NCBI RefSeq assembly: GCF_000960995.1
Contig: NZ_CP009434.1
Location: 1 to 64,000 of the forward strand
DNA: 64,000 bases
Direction of reading: 5' to 3'
Source of the DNA: Burkholderia glumae LMG 2196 = ATCC 33617
GTDB lineage: Bacteria; Pseudomonadota; Gammaproteobacteria; Burkholderiales; Burkholderiaceae
This document shows positions 53,513 to 62,376 of the stretch, piece by piece (the first letter of the stretch is position 1; the number at the start of each line of letters is the position of its first letter). The notes under the pieces are model-generated. The model had not been told where the DNA came from, ran no database searches, and worked only from the letters and a program-made list of their open reading frames with translations. Made by a program: the position numbers and the translations under genes.

Positions 53513-54421
53513 TCAGGCCGTCGCCGCGGCCTTGGCGGCCAGTGGCAGCGTGACGCGGTTGTGGCCGTAGCGATCCTCGCCGGACACCAGCACCGTCGAG
53601 TAGCGATCGAGCGGCAGCACCTCGCCGAAGTGATGGAACGATTCCTGGCCCGCGTACACCTTCACATGCGTGGGCACGTAGCGCGTGGCCCAGCCGAAGC
53701 GCACCGAATCCTTGGTCGTGTTCGGGTTGGAGCCGTGCATGCAGCGCGAGGTGAAGATGAAGAACTGGCCCGGCTTCACTTCCATGTGAACCGCGCGTTC
53801 CTCGTCGGGCTTCCACTTCGGATCGAGCTTGAGCTTCTCGTAGTCGTAGCCGTAGAAGCCGGACTTCTGGCCGTCGTCGAGCACGCGCTGGTTGAAGTTT
53901 TCCGGCTCGAACGGGATGTTGCGCTTCTCGTCGAAGTACCAGGTGCGATGGCTGCCGGGCATCAGCTTCAGGCAGCCGTTGGCCTTGGTCGCCTCGCTCA
54001 TCGCGACCCAGGCCGTCAGCTCCCACGGGCGGCCTTCCTCGGCCGCGGTCGGTTCGAGCTTCTCGGTGCCCTCGAACTCGACGAAGCTCTCCGCCTGGTG
54101 CCAGTCGGTGCCTTCGTCGCCTGGGTACTTCGGGAACCACTCGGTACGCCAGCTCAGCACGTCCGGCCCGAGGATGCTGGAGATCCGGTCGACGATCGCC
54201 GGATGGCTGCTCATCCGGCTCAGGCTCACCATGTCGAGATGGCGGTCGTAGTTGAGCTTGCTGTTCGGGAACGGCGCGTGGGTGGTGTCGAGCAGATCCA
54301 TGCGGATCTCCTCCCAGGCACGCGTCATCTCGTCCGGTTCGTACAGCGTGAACGGGCCGGCATAGCCGTTCTCGTAAAAGAACTTCTTCTCGTCCTCGGA
54401 CAGGTGAAAACGCTTCTGCAT
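53513..54421 (-). CDS. SyrB2-type Fe(II)/2-oxoglutarate aliphatic halogenase
   Basis: The 302-residue protein is close to SyrB2 (310) in length and sequence, for example ILGPDVLSWRTEWFPKYPGD and KWKPDEERAVHM. The first iron ligand is His108 in GTDWHQAESF. Two residues later, where hydroxylases have Asp or Glu, is Ala110 (codon GCG checked). The distal ligand is His229 in RCMHGSN, and Arg247 in WATRYVP likely binds 2-oxoglutarate. The open iron site lets chloride bind, so radical chlorination or bromination of an unactivated carbon is expected. SyrB2-family enzymes need a carrier-bound amino acid, and a carrier gene lies just upstream. ATG at 54421 has AGGAG about 10 bases upstream. Confidence 0.93.
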   Translation of the reverse strand: MQKRFHLSEDEKKFFYENGYAGPFTLYEPDEMTRAWEEIRMDLLDTTHAPFPNSKLNYDRHLDMVSLSRMSSHPAIVDRISSILGPDVLSWRTEWFPKYPGDEGTDWHQAESFVEFEGTEKLEPTAAEEGRPWELTAWVAMSEATKANGCLKLMPGSHRTWYFDEKRNIPFEPENFNQRVLDDGQKSGFYGYDYEKLKLDPKWKPDEERAVHMEVKPGQFFIFTSRCMHGSNPNTTKDSVRFGWATRYVPTHVKVYAGQESFHHFGEVLPLDRYSTVLVSGEDRYGHNRVTLPLAAKAAATA

Positions 54422-54478
54422 CTCAGTTCTCCTAAGTTTGCATGGAAGACCATGCACGGGTGACGACGGGTACTGCAT

Positions 54479-54528
54479 GGCGCCGCCGCTCGCGCGGCGC
54501 CGGATGCGGCCGATCCTCGGGATCGGCC
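54479..54528 (-). promoter_or_regulatory. Two tandem hairpins between carrier and halogenase genes
   Basis: Stem 1 has perfect 8-bp arms (54479-54486/54494-54501, 7-base loop). Stem 2 has perfect 9-bp arms (54508-54516/54520-54528, loop TCG). They occupy the 134-bp gap, the largest gap between the adenylation and RraA genes, and there is no T-run. They could slow transcription, protect a processed mRNA end or set different levels of carrier and halogenase. Confidence 0.5.
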
Positions 54529-54555
54529 GGGCAGCGGGCTCGCGCCCGCCGCCGG

Positions 54556-54816
54556 TCAGCTCGCCGCGTCGGCGGTGTTGCGACTCGCCTCGCGCAGTGC
54601 GTCGGTGGCCGCCGCCAGCTCGGCCACGCTCGAGCGCGTGCGGTCGAAGAACTGGCGCGGCGGCGGCGTGACGCCCACCTGCGCCTTCATCCGCTTCAGC
54701 ACTTCGACGAGATTCAGCGAGTTGCCGCCGATATCCGGAAAGCGCGTGTCGGGCGTCACGTTCTTCACGCCGATCACGTCTTCCAGAACCTGTATCAAGA
54801 TGGCTTCGGTTTTCAT
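54556..54816 (-). CDS. Stand-alone peptidyl carrier protein
   Basis: This 86-residue protein is a four-helix carrier fold with the phosphopantetheine serine Ser33 in DIGGNSLNLVEVL. The ATG overlaps the stop of the adenylation gene (ATGA), so carrier and loading enzyme are made together. The last 15 residues are a short polar tail. It should receive an aminoacyl group from the adenylation enzyme and present it to the halogenase and the thioesterases. No phosphopantetheinyl transferase is in the window. Confidence 0.92.
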   Translation of the reverse strand: MKTEAILIQVLEDVIGVKNVTPDTRFPDIGGNSLNLVEVLKRMKAQVGVTPPPRQFFDRTRSSVAELAAATDALREASRNTADAAS

Positions 54817-56402
54817 GAATTGACTTCCTCCTGGTGGCTTGTGTTGATGCGTTGCTGCAAAATCGACAGCAGCGCCTTGCGGTCCGTCTTCCCTGACGAC
54901 AGCATCGGAAACTCGTCCAGCGCCGTCAGATAGCGCGGCACCATGTAGGCCGGTAGCTCGCCCGCGAGCCGCCGCCGGATCGCGGCGAGCCGCGGCTCGG
55001 TGTCGGCCGCGTGCGCCTGCTCGAACAGCACCGCGGCTGCGAGCACCGGCTCGCCGATGCGCGTGTCGAGCACCACGACCTCCGAGGCGTGAACCTGCGG
55101 CACGCTGTCGATCACGCGCCGCACCTCGTTCAGATGGATCCGGTAGCCGCCGAGCTTGACCTCGTTGTCGCGGCGGCCCATGTAGAACAGGCTGCCGTCG
55201 TCGAGCCAGCGGCACAGGTCGCCGGTGCGATAGAACGGCACGCCGCCCACCTGCGTGAGCCGCGCGGCCGTCTCCTCGGGCAGGTGCCAGTAGCCCTGCA
55301 TCACCTGGGTGCCGCCCACCATCAGCTCGCCGGGCGTGTCGGGGGTGTCGATCGCACGGCCGTCGTCGCCCACCAGCAGCACCTTCACGTGCTCAAGCGG
55401 CACGCCGATCGGGTAGAGCGTGCGGCGCTCCGGCTCGATCTCGCGGATCACGTGCGCGGTGGCCGCGCAGGTCGCCTCGGTCGGCCCGTAGGCGTTGATC
55501 ACCTGCACGCCGGGCGTCTTGCGCATCCAGCGCTGGACCGTCTTGATGTCGGGCACGTCGGTGCCGGTCAGGATCTGCTTCAGATGCGGCAGCGGCGCGC
55601 TGCCGAAGCGCTCGGCCTGCGCCAGCAGGCCCAGCATCATGCCCCACGCGGAAAAGTGCGTGACCTCGTGCGCGCAGAGCGCGTCGAGCATGATGTCGGG
55701 CACCACCACGTCGTCGTGGACGTACAGGTGCGCGCCCTGTGCGAGCGGAAACAGCATGTCCATCAGGAACACGTCGAAGTGCAGCGGCGAGAAGCTCGCG
55801 CAGCGCGACTGCGCCGTCACCTCGTAGACGCGGCGCGTGCCGTCGAAGAAGTCGATGATGGCGCGATGGGCGATCAGCACGCCCTTGGGCCGGCCGGTCG
55901 AGCCCGAGGTGTAGATGCAGTAGGCGGTGGCCGACGCATCCAGATCGGGCAGCGGCAGCGCGCGCACGCAGGCATCGCGCAGCGCCGAGTCGTCATCGTC
56001 GCGAAGCCGCTCGACGTCGCTCACGCGCAGCACCGGCGCCGCCTCGGGCAGCGCCTCGCGAACCCGTTCGGCTAGCTCGCCGTCGGCGATCACGAGCGCC
56101 GGCGCGATGTCGGCGAGGATGTAGCGCAGCCGCTCGGCCGGCATCTTCGGGTCGAGCGGCACGTGGATGCAGCCGGCCTTGAAGGTGCCGATCACGCATG
56201 CGAGCATCAGCGCCGAGCGGCTCGCCACCATCACCACGCGGTCGCCCGGCACGCAGCCATACGACTGCAGGCGCAGCGCGAAACGCGTGCTGAAGATGTC
56301 GAGGTCGGCATAGCTGAAATCGCCGCGTGAATCGGACAGCGCCGCGCGATACGGCGTGGCCTGCGCGTGTGTCTGGATGGCGTAAACGATGTGTCCGGAC
56401 AT
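54813..56402 (-). CDS. Stand-alone NRPS adenylation enzyme
   Basis: The 529-residue protein is an A-domain only. It has A3 YTSGSTGRPKG (164-174), A5 NAYGPTEATC (303-312), A7 YRTGDLCRW, A8 GRRDNEVKLGGYRI and A10 Lys in LSSGKTDRKAL. Asp210 in LHFDVFLMD is at the position of the alpha-amino-binding Asp235 of GrsA, so the substrate is an alpha-amino acid. By eye the ten-residue code is D-V-M-S-L-G-A-C-A-K, which I cannot assign. It has no condensation domain, so the amino acid is processed and not joined to a peptide here. AGGAGG lies about 10 bases before the ATG at 56402. Confidence 0.92.
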   Translation of the reverse strand: MSGHIVYAIQTHAQATPYRAALSDSRGDFSYADLDIFSTRFALRLQSYGCVPGDRVVMVASRSALMLACVIGTFKAGCIHVPLDPKMPAERLRYILADIAPALVIADGELAERVREALPEAAPVLRVSDVERLRDDDDSALRDACVRALPLPDLDASATAYCIYTSGSTGRPKGVLIAHRAIIDFFDGTRRVYEVTAQSRCASFSPLHFDVFLMDMLFPLAQGAHLYVHDDVVVPDIMLDALCAHEVTHFSAWGMMLGLLAQAERFGSAPLPHLKQILTGTDVPDIKTVQRWMRKTPGVQVINAYGPTEATCAATAHVIREIEPERRTLYPIGVPLEHVKVLLVGDDGRAIDTPDTPGELMVGGTQVMQGYWHLPEETAARLTQVGGVPFYRTGDLCRWLDDGSLFYMGRRDNEVKLGGYRIHLNEVRRVIDSVPQVHASEVVVLDTRIGEPVLAAAVLFEQAHAADTEPRLAAIRRRLAGELPAYMVPRYLTALDEFPMLSSGKTDRKALLSILQQRINTSHQEEVNS

Positions 56403-56704
56403 CTCGGTGACCCTCCTGCAATGTGTCTCCAGGGGCACCTTCTGCAAGGCGGGCGGCATCGCGCACCGGTCCCGCGGGCACGTCGCGTCGTGCCTGCGGG
56501 CAGGCAAGCGCGATGCGCCCGGCCGGATCCGGCCCCTCGGTTCGGTCGGACGGCCCTTGGCGCGGCGCCGCATCGAATGCGGCGCGCCCGCGGGCGGCGT
56601 CCCTCTCTCTCGTGTTTGTTCTGCTCAATTCCTGAGAAGCACAGTAACGGCATCGCGAGGGGGAATGACTTAGATCGTTTCCGGCATGTCCAGGCCCGTT
56701 TCCA
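56403..56704. other. Leader region of the halogenase operon
   Basis: About 300 bases between the LuxR gene end and the adenylation start with no supportable gene. It contains the 27-bp dyad at 56617-56643. The AT content rises around 56605-56680, the probable promoter zone, but no clear -35/-10 pair was found. Confidence 0.55.
56617..56643. promoter_or_regulatory. 27-bp imperfect dyad, candidate regulator site
   Basis: Arms TGTTCTGCTCA and TGAGAAGCACA (11 bases each, 9 of 11 pairing) flank a 5-base centre, about 215-240 bases upstream of the adenylation start. It has the dyad form of regulator operators and lies just downstream of a LuxR-type gene, but does not match a textbook lux box (CT-N12-AG). 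Confidence 0.5.
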
Positions 56705-57772
56705 TCATTCCTGGATATATCCGTCGCCAAGCAGCCCGAGCTGCCGCGCCTTGTTCGCGCTGACCTTGATGTGCTCGCTGTCGAGCTTGCGGTTGATCGC
56801 GGTGAACAGCTGGTAGACCGCGCGCTCGGTGACGCCCAGCTCCGCGGCGACGTGGCGGGCGCTGCCGCCGCGCGCCACCAGCCGCAGCGCGCGCAGCTCG
56901 CGCGCCTCCAGCGAGAGGGTGGCGGCCAACTCGCGACGGCGCCGCAACACCTGCCATTCGAGCAGTTCGTTGGCGAGGCCGCGCAGCGGCCGGCGGTGCG
57001 CCCACAGCGCTTCCTCACCGCCGGGCGGCTCGGCCGCCGTGCTCACGTGCAGCACCCCGACGGTGGCCACGTCCCGCCGGTGCGCGGGGTGGAACTGGTG
57101 GCTGCGCATGCCGTGCAGCGGGCCCTGCCGGTTCAGCCAGTGGCCGGGCGGCATCGCCAGCGACGAGCCGCGCAGCGGCCGCGTGTCGTCCTGCGCGTGC
57201 GCCACGGCGGGATCGTTCAGATACCAGTGACGATCCACGTACCGCTGCGCCCAGGCCGGATCGCCGCCGATCAGCAGCTGATGCGCGCTGACCTCGCCGC
57301 TGCGCTCGTCGTACATGAACCAGTGGTAGAAGCACTGCACGGCGCCGCAGGCGCCCGTGATGCGCCGCATCAGCGCGATCAGCTCGGCGTCGTTCTCGCA
57401 TTCGGACGCGTAGGCCGGCAAGCGCTCCGGCGCGTGCGCGGCGGCCGGAGCCGCAACGCCGGAGCCCTCGGCCGGCTCGGCCGCGGCCAGCGCATCGAGC
57501 ACCGCGCGGTATTCGTCGCCGAGCTGCGCCGCATAGGGGTCGTGCGCGACGAATGCGGCGAGCGCCGCGCGATCGCCCGCATCGATGCGCTGGATCGAGT
57601 GCGGCTCGCCGGGCGCGCGCCGGTGCCGCTCCAGCACGAAGCCGTGCCGCGGGCTGCCGCGCGCCACGAGCGCGATCTGCTTGCCGTCGGTCACGCCGTG
57701 GCGAACCTGCAGCAGGTCGTCGTAACCGAATTCGGGGATGGGACGGGAAGGGGAAACCGAGTGTCGAGCCAT
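56705..57772 (-). CDS. LuxR-family regulator with autoinducer-binding-like domain
   Basis: The protein has about 355 residues, longer than the usual 240-260. An N-terminal region of about 150 residues is unassigned. A middle part (QCFYHWFMYDERSGE ... AQRYVDRHWYLNDPAVAHA) resembles autoinducer-binding domains, and a C-terminal LuxR HTH (LRLVARGGSARHVAAELGVTERAVYQLFTAINRKL, seen in part) ends it. No luxI-type synthase is in the window, so it is a solo or uses a signal made elsewhere. It lies directly upstream of the adenylation gene on the same strand and is the obvious cluster regulator. The start is the ATG at 57772. Confidence 0.82.
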   Translation of the reverse strand: MARHSVSPSRPIPEFGYDDLLQVRHGVTDGKQIALVARGSPRHGFVLERHRRAPGEPHSIQRIDAGDRAALAAFVAHDPYAAQLGDEYRAVLDALAAAEPAEGSGVAAPAAAHAPERLPAYASECENDAELIALMRRITGACGAVQCFYHWFMYDERSGEVSAHQLLIGGDPAWAQRYVDRHWYLNDPAVAHAQDDTRPLRGSSLAMPPGHWLNRQGPLHGMRSHQFHPAHRRDVATVGVLHVSTAAEPPGGEEALWAHRRPLRGLANELLEWQVLRRRRELAATLSLEARELRALRLVARGGSARHVAAELGVTERAVYQLFTAINRKLDSEHIKVSANKARQLGLLGDGYIQE

Positions 57773-58523
57773 GTGCGCCGGACCACCTGTCGGATGAGTG
57801 GAGGCGATGGCGGTCCGCCCGGCCGCCGCGCTCGCCAATCGAACCGGCGCGACGACGGGAACGGATTGCGAACGGGACGTGAACGCAATGAACGACTGGG
57901 ACGATCGACTGGATTGGCATGCCTCGCTCCGCGCCACGCGCACCGACGGCCATCGGTGGGATCGAACGCGCGGCGCGTGTGCCGCCGCGCGCGGGGGATC
58001 TCGAGCGACGAGGAGCCGGCCCGGGCCGGAGACGGCATGGCCGGGCGCGGCGCGCCGGCGAAGCGGGCACGCGCGGCCGGGGCGTGGAAGCCGGAGAGAC
58101 GGACGGACGAACGTGCGCGGCCGGCAAGGGCGGCGGCACGTGACGACGCGGCCGCGCCGCGTCGATGGACGCGGCGCGGCCGCCGGATGTACGCGGAGCC
58201 GGGAGGCCCCGCACCGGGGTCGCGAACGCAGCGCGGCGGCGCAGCGTCGCGCGCAGCACGCAACGCTACGGCGGGCCTGGCCGCAGCGGACGGTGCCGGT
58301 TCGCTCGTGCGGCCCGAGGCCTCTGCCGGATTCGGGCCGGATTGCGGGGACGATGACGGCGGGTGCGTGACGGGCCGCACCCGCGCTTGCCCGCGCCGTG
58401 CGTCCGCCCGCCCCGCCATCCCTTTAGTTGAAGCTCAGACTTCGCACTCTCTCGTCGTCGAATGCCTGATGGCCGGGTCAGTCTGGCTTCCCGGCCTGGT
58501 GTGGTTGATCGTGTGCTGCGGGG
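57773..58523. other. Non-coding gap between bkd operon and LuxR gene
   Basis: About 750 bases of very GC-rich sequence with no gene I can support; long open frames here lack coding features and ribosome sites. It separates the bkd operon from the halogenase cluster and should hold the LuxR gene promoter, which I could not define. Confidence 0.55.
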
Positions 58524-58549
58524 ATGCCGCGCATGCTCGCGCGCGGCAT
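58524..58549 (-). terminator. Hairpin after the bkd operon
   Basis: Perfect 9-bp arms ATGCCGCGC/GCGCGGCAT (58524-58532/58541-58549, 8-base loop) start about 13 bases after the lpdV stop on the minus strand. No T-run follows, so termination is plausible but may be Rho-assisted. Confidence 0.45.
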
Positions 58550-58561
58550 CGTCGCCGCCGC

Positions 58562-59959
<1,398 letters not shown>

Positions 59960-59963
59960 CGGC

Positions 59964-61328
59964 TCAGTCCACGAAAAGCAGGGCCGGCTGCTCCAGCAGC
60001 GCGCGCACGGCCTGAATGAATTCGGCGGCATCCATGCCGTCCACCACGCGGTGATCGAACGACGAGGACAGGTTCATCAGCTTGCGCGCGACCACCAGCC
60101 CGTGGCGGATCATCGGCCGCTCGACGATGCGATTCACACCGACGATGCCCACCTCGGGGCGGTTGATCACCGGCGTGGAGACCACGCCGCCCAGCGCGCC
60201 CAGGCTCGACAGCGTGATGGTCGAGCCGCTCAGCTCGTCGCGCGCCGCGCGGCCGCCGCGCACCGCCTCGGCCAGCCGCGCGACCTCGGCCGCGAGCCCC
60301 CAGATGTCGCGCGCCTCCGCATGGCGCACCACCGGCACCATCAGCCCGGCCTTGCTCTGCGTGGCCACGCCCAGATGCACGGCGCCGTGGCGCGTGACCA
60401 CGCCGGCCTCGTCGTCGTAGCGCGCGTTGATCTGCGGGAACTCGGCCAGGGCGATCACCATCGCGCGCGCGATGAACGGCAGCATCGTCAGCTTGCCGCG
60501 CTGCTCGCCGTGGCGGCGGTTCAGCTCGGCGCGCAGCGTGTCGAGCTCGGTCACGTCGATCTCCTCGACGTAGCTGAAGTGCGGGATGCGCCGCTTCGCC
60601 TCCTGCATCTTCTCGGCGATCCTGCGGCGCAGGCCGATCACCTGCACCGCCTCCTCGTCGTGGCGCTCGGCATAGCCGGCGCGCACGCCGCGGCCGACGG
60701 CCGCCGCGGCGCCACGGCCCTGCAGGTAGGCATCCAGATCCTCGTGCAGGATGCGCGCCGCCTCGCCCGTGCCGCGCACGTAGCGCAGCTCGATGCCGAG
60801 ATCCCAGGCGCGCTTGCGCACCGCCGGCGAGGCGAGCGGCCGCTCGCCGGGCTCGCGCGCGACGGGCGGCGCGGCCGTGGCCGCGTGCTCGCCGCCCCTG
60901 GCCATCGGCATCGGCGCGGCCGGCGCCGGCGCGCACGCGGCGGCATGCGCGGGTTCACGCGCGGCTTCACGAGCAGGCTCGCGCTTCGGCTCGTGCGCCG
61001 GTTCGCGCACCGCTGCGCTCGCCGCCGGCGCGGCCGGCACCGCCTCGTTCGCGGCCCCCGCCGGCTCGCCGCGATGGTTGCCGCTGCCGTCCACCTCGAT
61101 GCGGATCAGTTCCGCGCCCACCGCCATCATGTCGCCGGCGGCGCCGCCGAGCGCGGCGACCACCCCGGCCACCGGCGACGGGATCTCCACCGACGCCTTG
61201 TCGGTCATCACGTCGGCGAGCGCCTGGTCCTCCACGACGCGGTCGCCCACCTTCACGTGCCACAGCCCCAGCTCGACTTCCGCGATGCCTTCGCCGATGT
61301 CCGGCATCTTGATCACATGGATACCCAT
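59964..61328 (-). CDS. bkdB: Branched-chain 2-oxoacid dehydrogenase E2 (lipoamide acyltransferase)
   Basis: This 454-residue protein has an N-terminal lipoyl domain with Lys44 in VMTDKASVE, then an Ala/Pro/Glu-rich linker with PAREAAREPAHEPKRE-like repeats. A peripheral subunit-binding domain (ASPAVRKRAWDLGIELRYV) follows, and a catalytic domain ends in SSFDHRVVDGMDAAEF with the catalytic His/Asp. It moves the acyl group to CoA. One base separates it from the E1-beta stop. The linker contains repeated short Arg/Glu/Pro blocks. Confidence 0.93.
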   Translation of the reverse strand: MGIHVIKMPDIGEGIAEVELGLWHVKVGDRVVEDQALADVMTDKASVEIPSPVAGVVAALGGAAGDMMAVGAELIRIEVDGSGNHRGEPAGAANEAVPAAPAASAAVREPAHEPKREPAREAAREPAHAAACAPAPAAPMPMARGGEHAATAAPPVAREPGERPLASPAVRKRAWDLGIELRYVRGTGEAARILHEDLDAYLQGRGAAAAVGRGVRAGYAERHDEEAVQVIGLRRRIAEKMQEAKRRIPHFSYVEEIDVTELDTLRAELNRRHGEQRGKLTMLPFIARAMVIALAEFPQINARYDDEAGVVTRHGAVHLGVATQSKAGLMVPVVRHAEARDIWGLAAEVARLAEAVRGGRAARDELSGSTITLSSLGALGGVVSTPVINRPEVGIVGVNRIVERPMIRHGLVVARKLMNLSSSFDHRVVDGMDAAEFIQAVRALLEQPALLFVD

Positions 61329-61329
61329 C

Positions 61330-62373
61330 TCAGCTCTCCATCACGCGTCGCATCGCCTCGCCCACGCGGCTCGGCCCCGGAAAGTACGCCCACTCCTGCG
61401 CATGCGGATAAGGCGTGTCCCAGCCGGTGACGCGCTCCACCGGCGCCTCGAGCCAGTGGAAGCAGTGCTCCTGGACGAGCGCGATCAACTCGGCGCCGAA
61501 CCCGCAGGTGCGAGTGGCCTCGTGCACCACCACGCAGCGCCCGGTCTTGCGCACCGACTCGACGATCGCGTCGAGATCGAGCGGCCAGAGGCTGCGCAGA
61601 TCGATCACCTCGGCGTCGATGCCGGTTTCCTGCGCGGCCGCGAGCGAGACGTGCACGGTGGTGCCGTAGGTCAGCACCGTCAGCGCCTCGCCGGGCCGCA
61701 CCACGGCGGCGGTTTCGAGCGGCACGGTGTAGTAGCCCTCCGGCACGAGACTCGCCGGATGCTGGTTCCACGGCGTGACGGGGCGCTCGTGGTGGCCGTC
61801 GAACGGGCCGTTGTAGAGACGCTTCGGTTCGAGGAAGATCACCGGATCGTCGTTCTCGATCGCCGCGATCAAGAGGCCCTTGGCGTCGTAAGGGTTCGAC
61901 GGCATCACCGTGCGCAGCCCGCAGACCTGCGTAAACATGGCCTCGGGGCTCTGGCTGTGCGTCTGGCCGCCGTAGATGCCGCCGCCGCACGGCATGCGGA
62001 TGGTGAGCGGCGCGGTGAACTCGGCCGCCGAGCGGTAGCGCAGGCGCGCGGCCTCGGAGACGATCTGGTCGGAGGCCGGATAGAAGTAGTCGGCGAACTG
62101 GATCTCGCAGACGGGCCGCAGCCCGTAGGCGCCCATCCCCACCGCCACGCCGACGATGCCGCCCTCGGAGATCGGCGTGTCGAACACGCGCGAGTTGCCG
62201 AACTTCGCCTGCAGGCCCTCGGTGCAGCGGAACACGCCGCCGAAATAGCCGACGTCCTGGCCGAACACCACCACGTCGCTGCTGCGCTCGAGCATCACGT
62301 CCATCGCGGAGCGCAATGCCTGGATCATGGTCATGGTCGTGGCCGACTGACCCTTCGGTTGTGTTGTGGTCAT
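61330..62373 (-). CDS. bkdA2: Branched-chain 2-oxoacid dehydrogenase E1 beta subunit
   Basis: A transketolase-type beta subunit of 347 residues. VVVFGQDVGYFGGVFRCTEGL, TPISEGGIVGVAVGMGAYGLRP and the C-terminal EATRTCGFGAELIALVQE are the standard motifs, and PCGGGIYGGQTHSQSPE is typical of BCKDH beta rather than pyruvate dehydrogenase. It forms the ThDP enzyme with the alpha subunit encoded just upstream (3 bp gap). Confidence 0.92.
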   Translation of the reverse strand: MTTTQPKGQSATTMTMIQALRSAMDVMLERSSDVVVFGQDVGYFGGVFRCTEGLQAKFGNSRVFDTPISEGGIVGVAVGMGAYGLRPVCEIQFADYFYPASDQIVSEAARLRYRSAAEFTAPLTIRMPCGGGIYGGQTHSQSPEAMFTQVCGLRTVMPSNPYDAKGLLIAAIENDDPVIFLEPKRLYNGPFDGHHERPVTPWNQHPASLVPEGYYTVPLETAAVVRPGEALTVLTYGTTVHVSLAAAQETGIDAEVIDLRSLWPLDLDAIVESVRKTGRCVVVHEATRTCGFGAELIALVQEHCFHWLEAPVERVTGWDTPYPHAQEWAYFPGPSRVGEAMRRVMES

Positions 62374-62376
62374 CGG

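Noticed and set aside
53513..54421. Annotation as a generic phytanoyl-CoA dioxygenase/hydroxylase
   Set aside because: The fold is right but the iron-ligand carboxylate is Ala110 and the sequence is closest to SyrB2, so halogenase is the better call.
57773..58523. Plus-strand gene between LuxR and bkd genes
   Set aside because: The open frame is Arg/Gly/Ala-rich, lacks a ribosome site and shows no domain; treated as non-coding.
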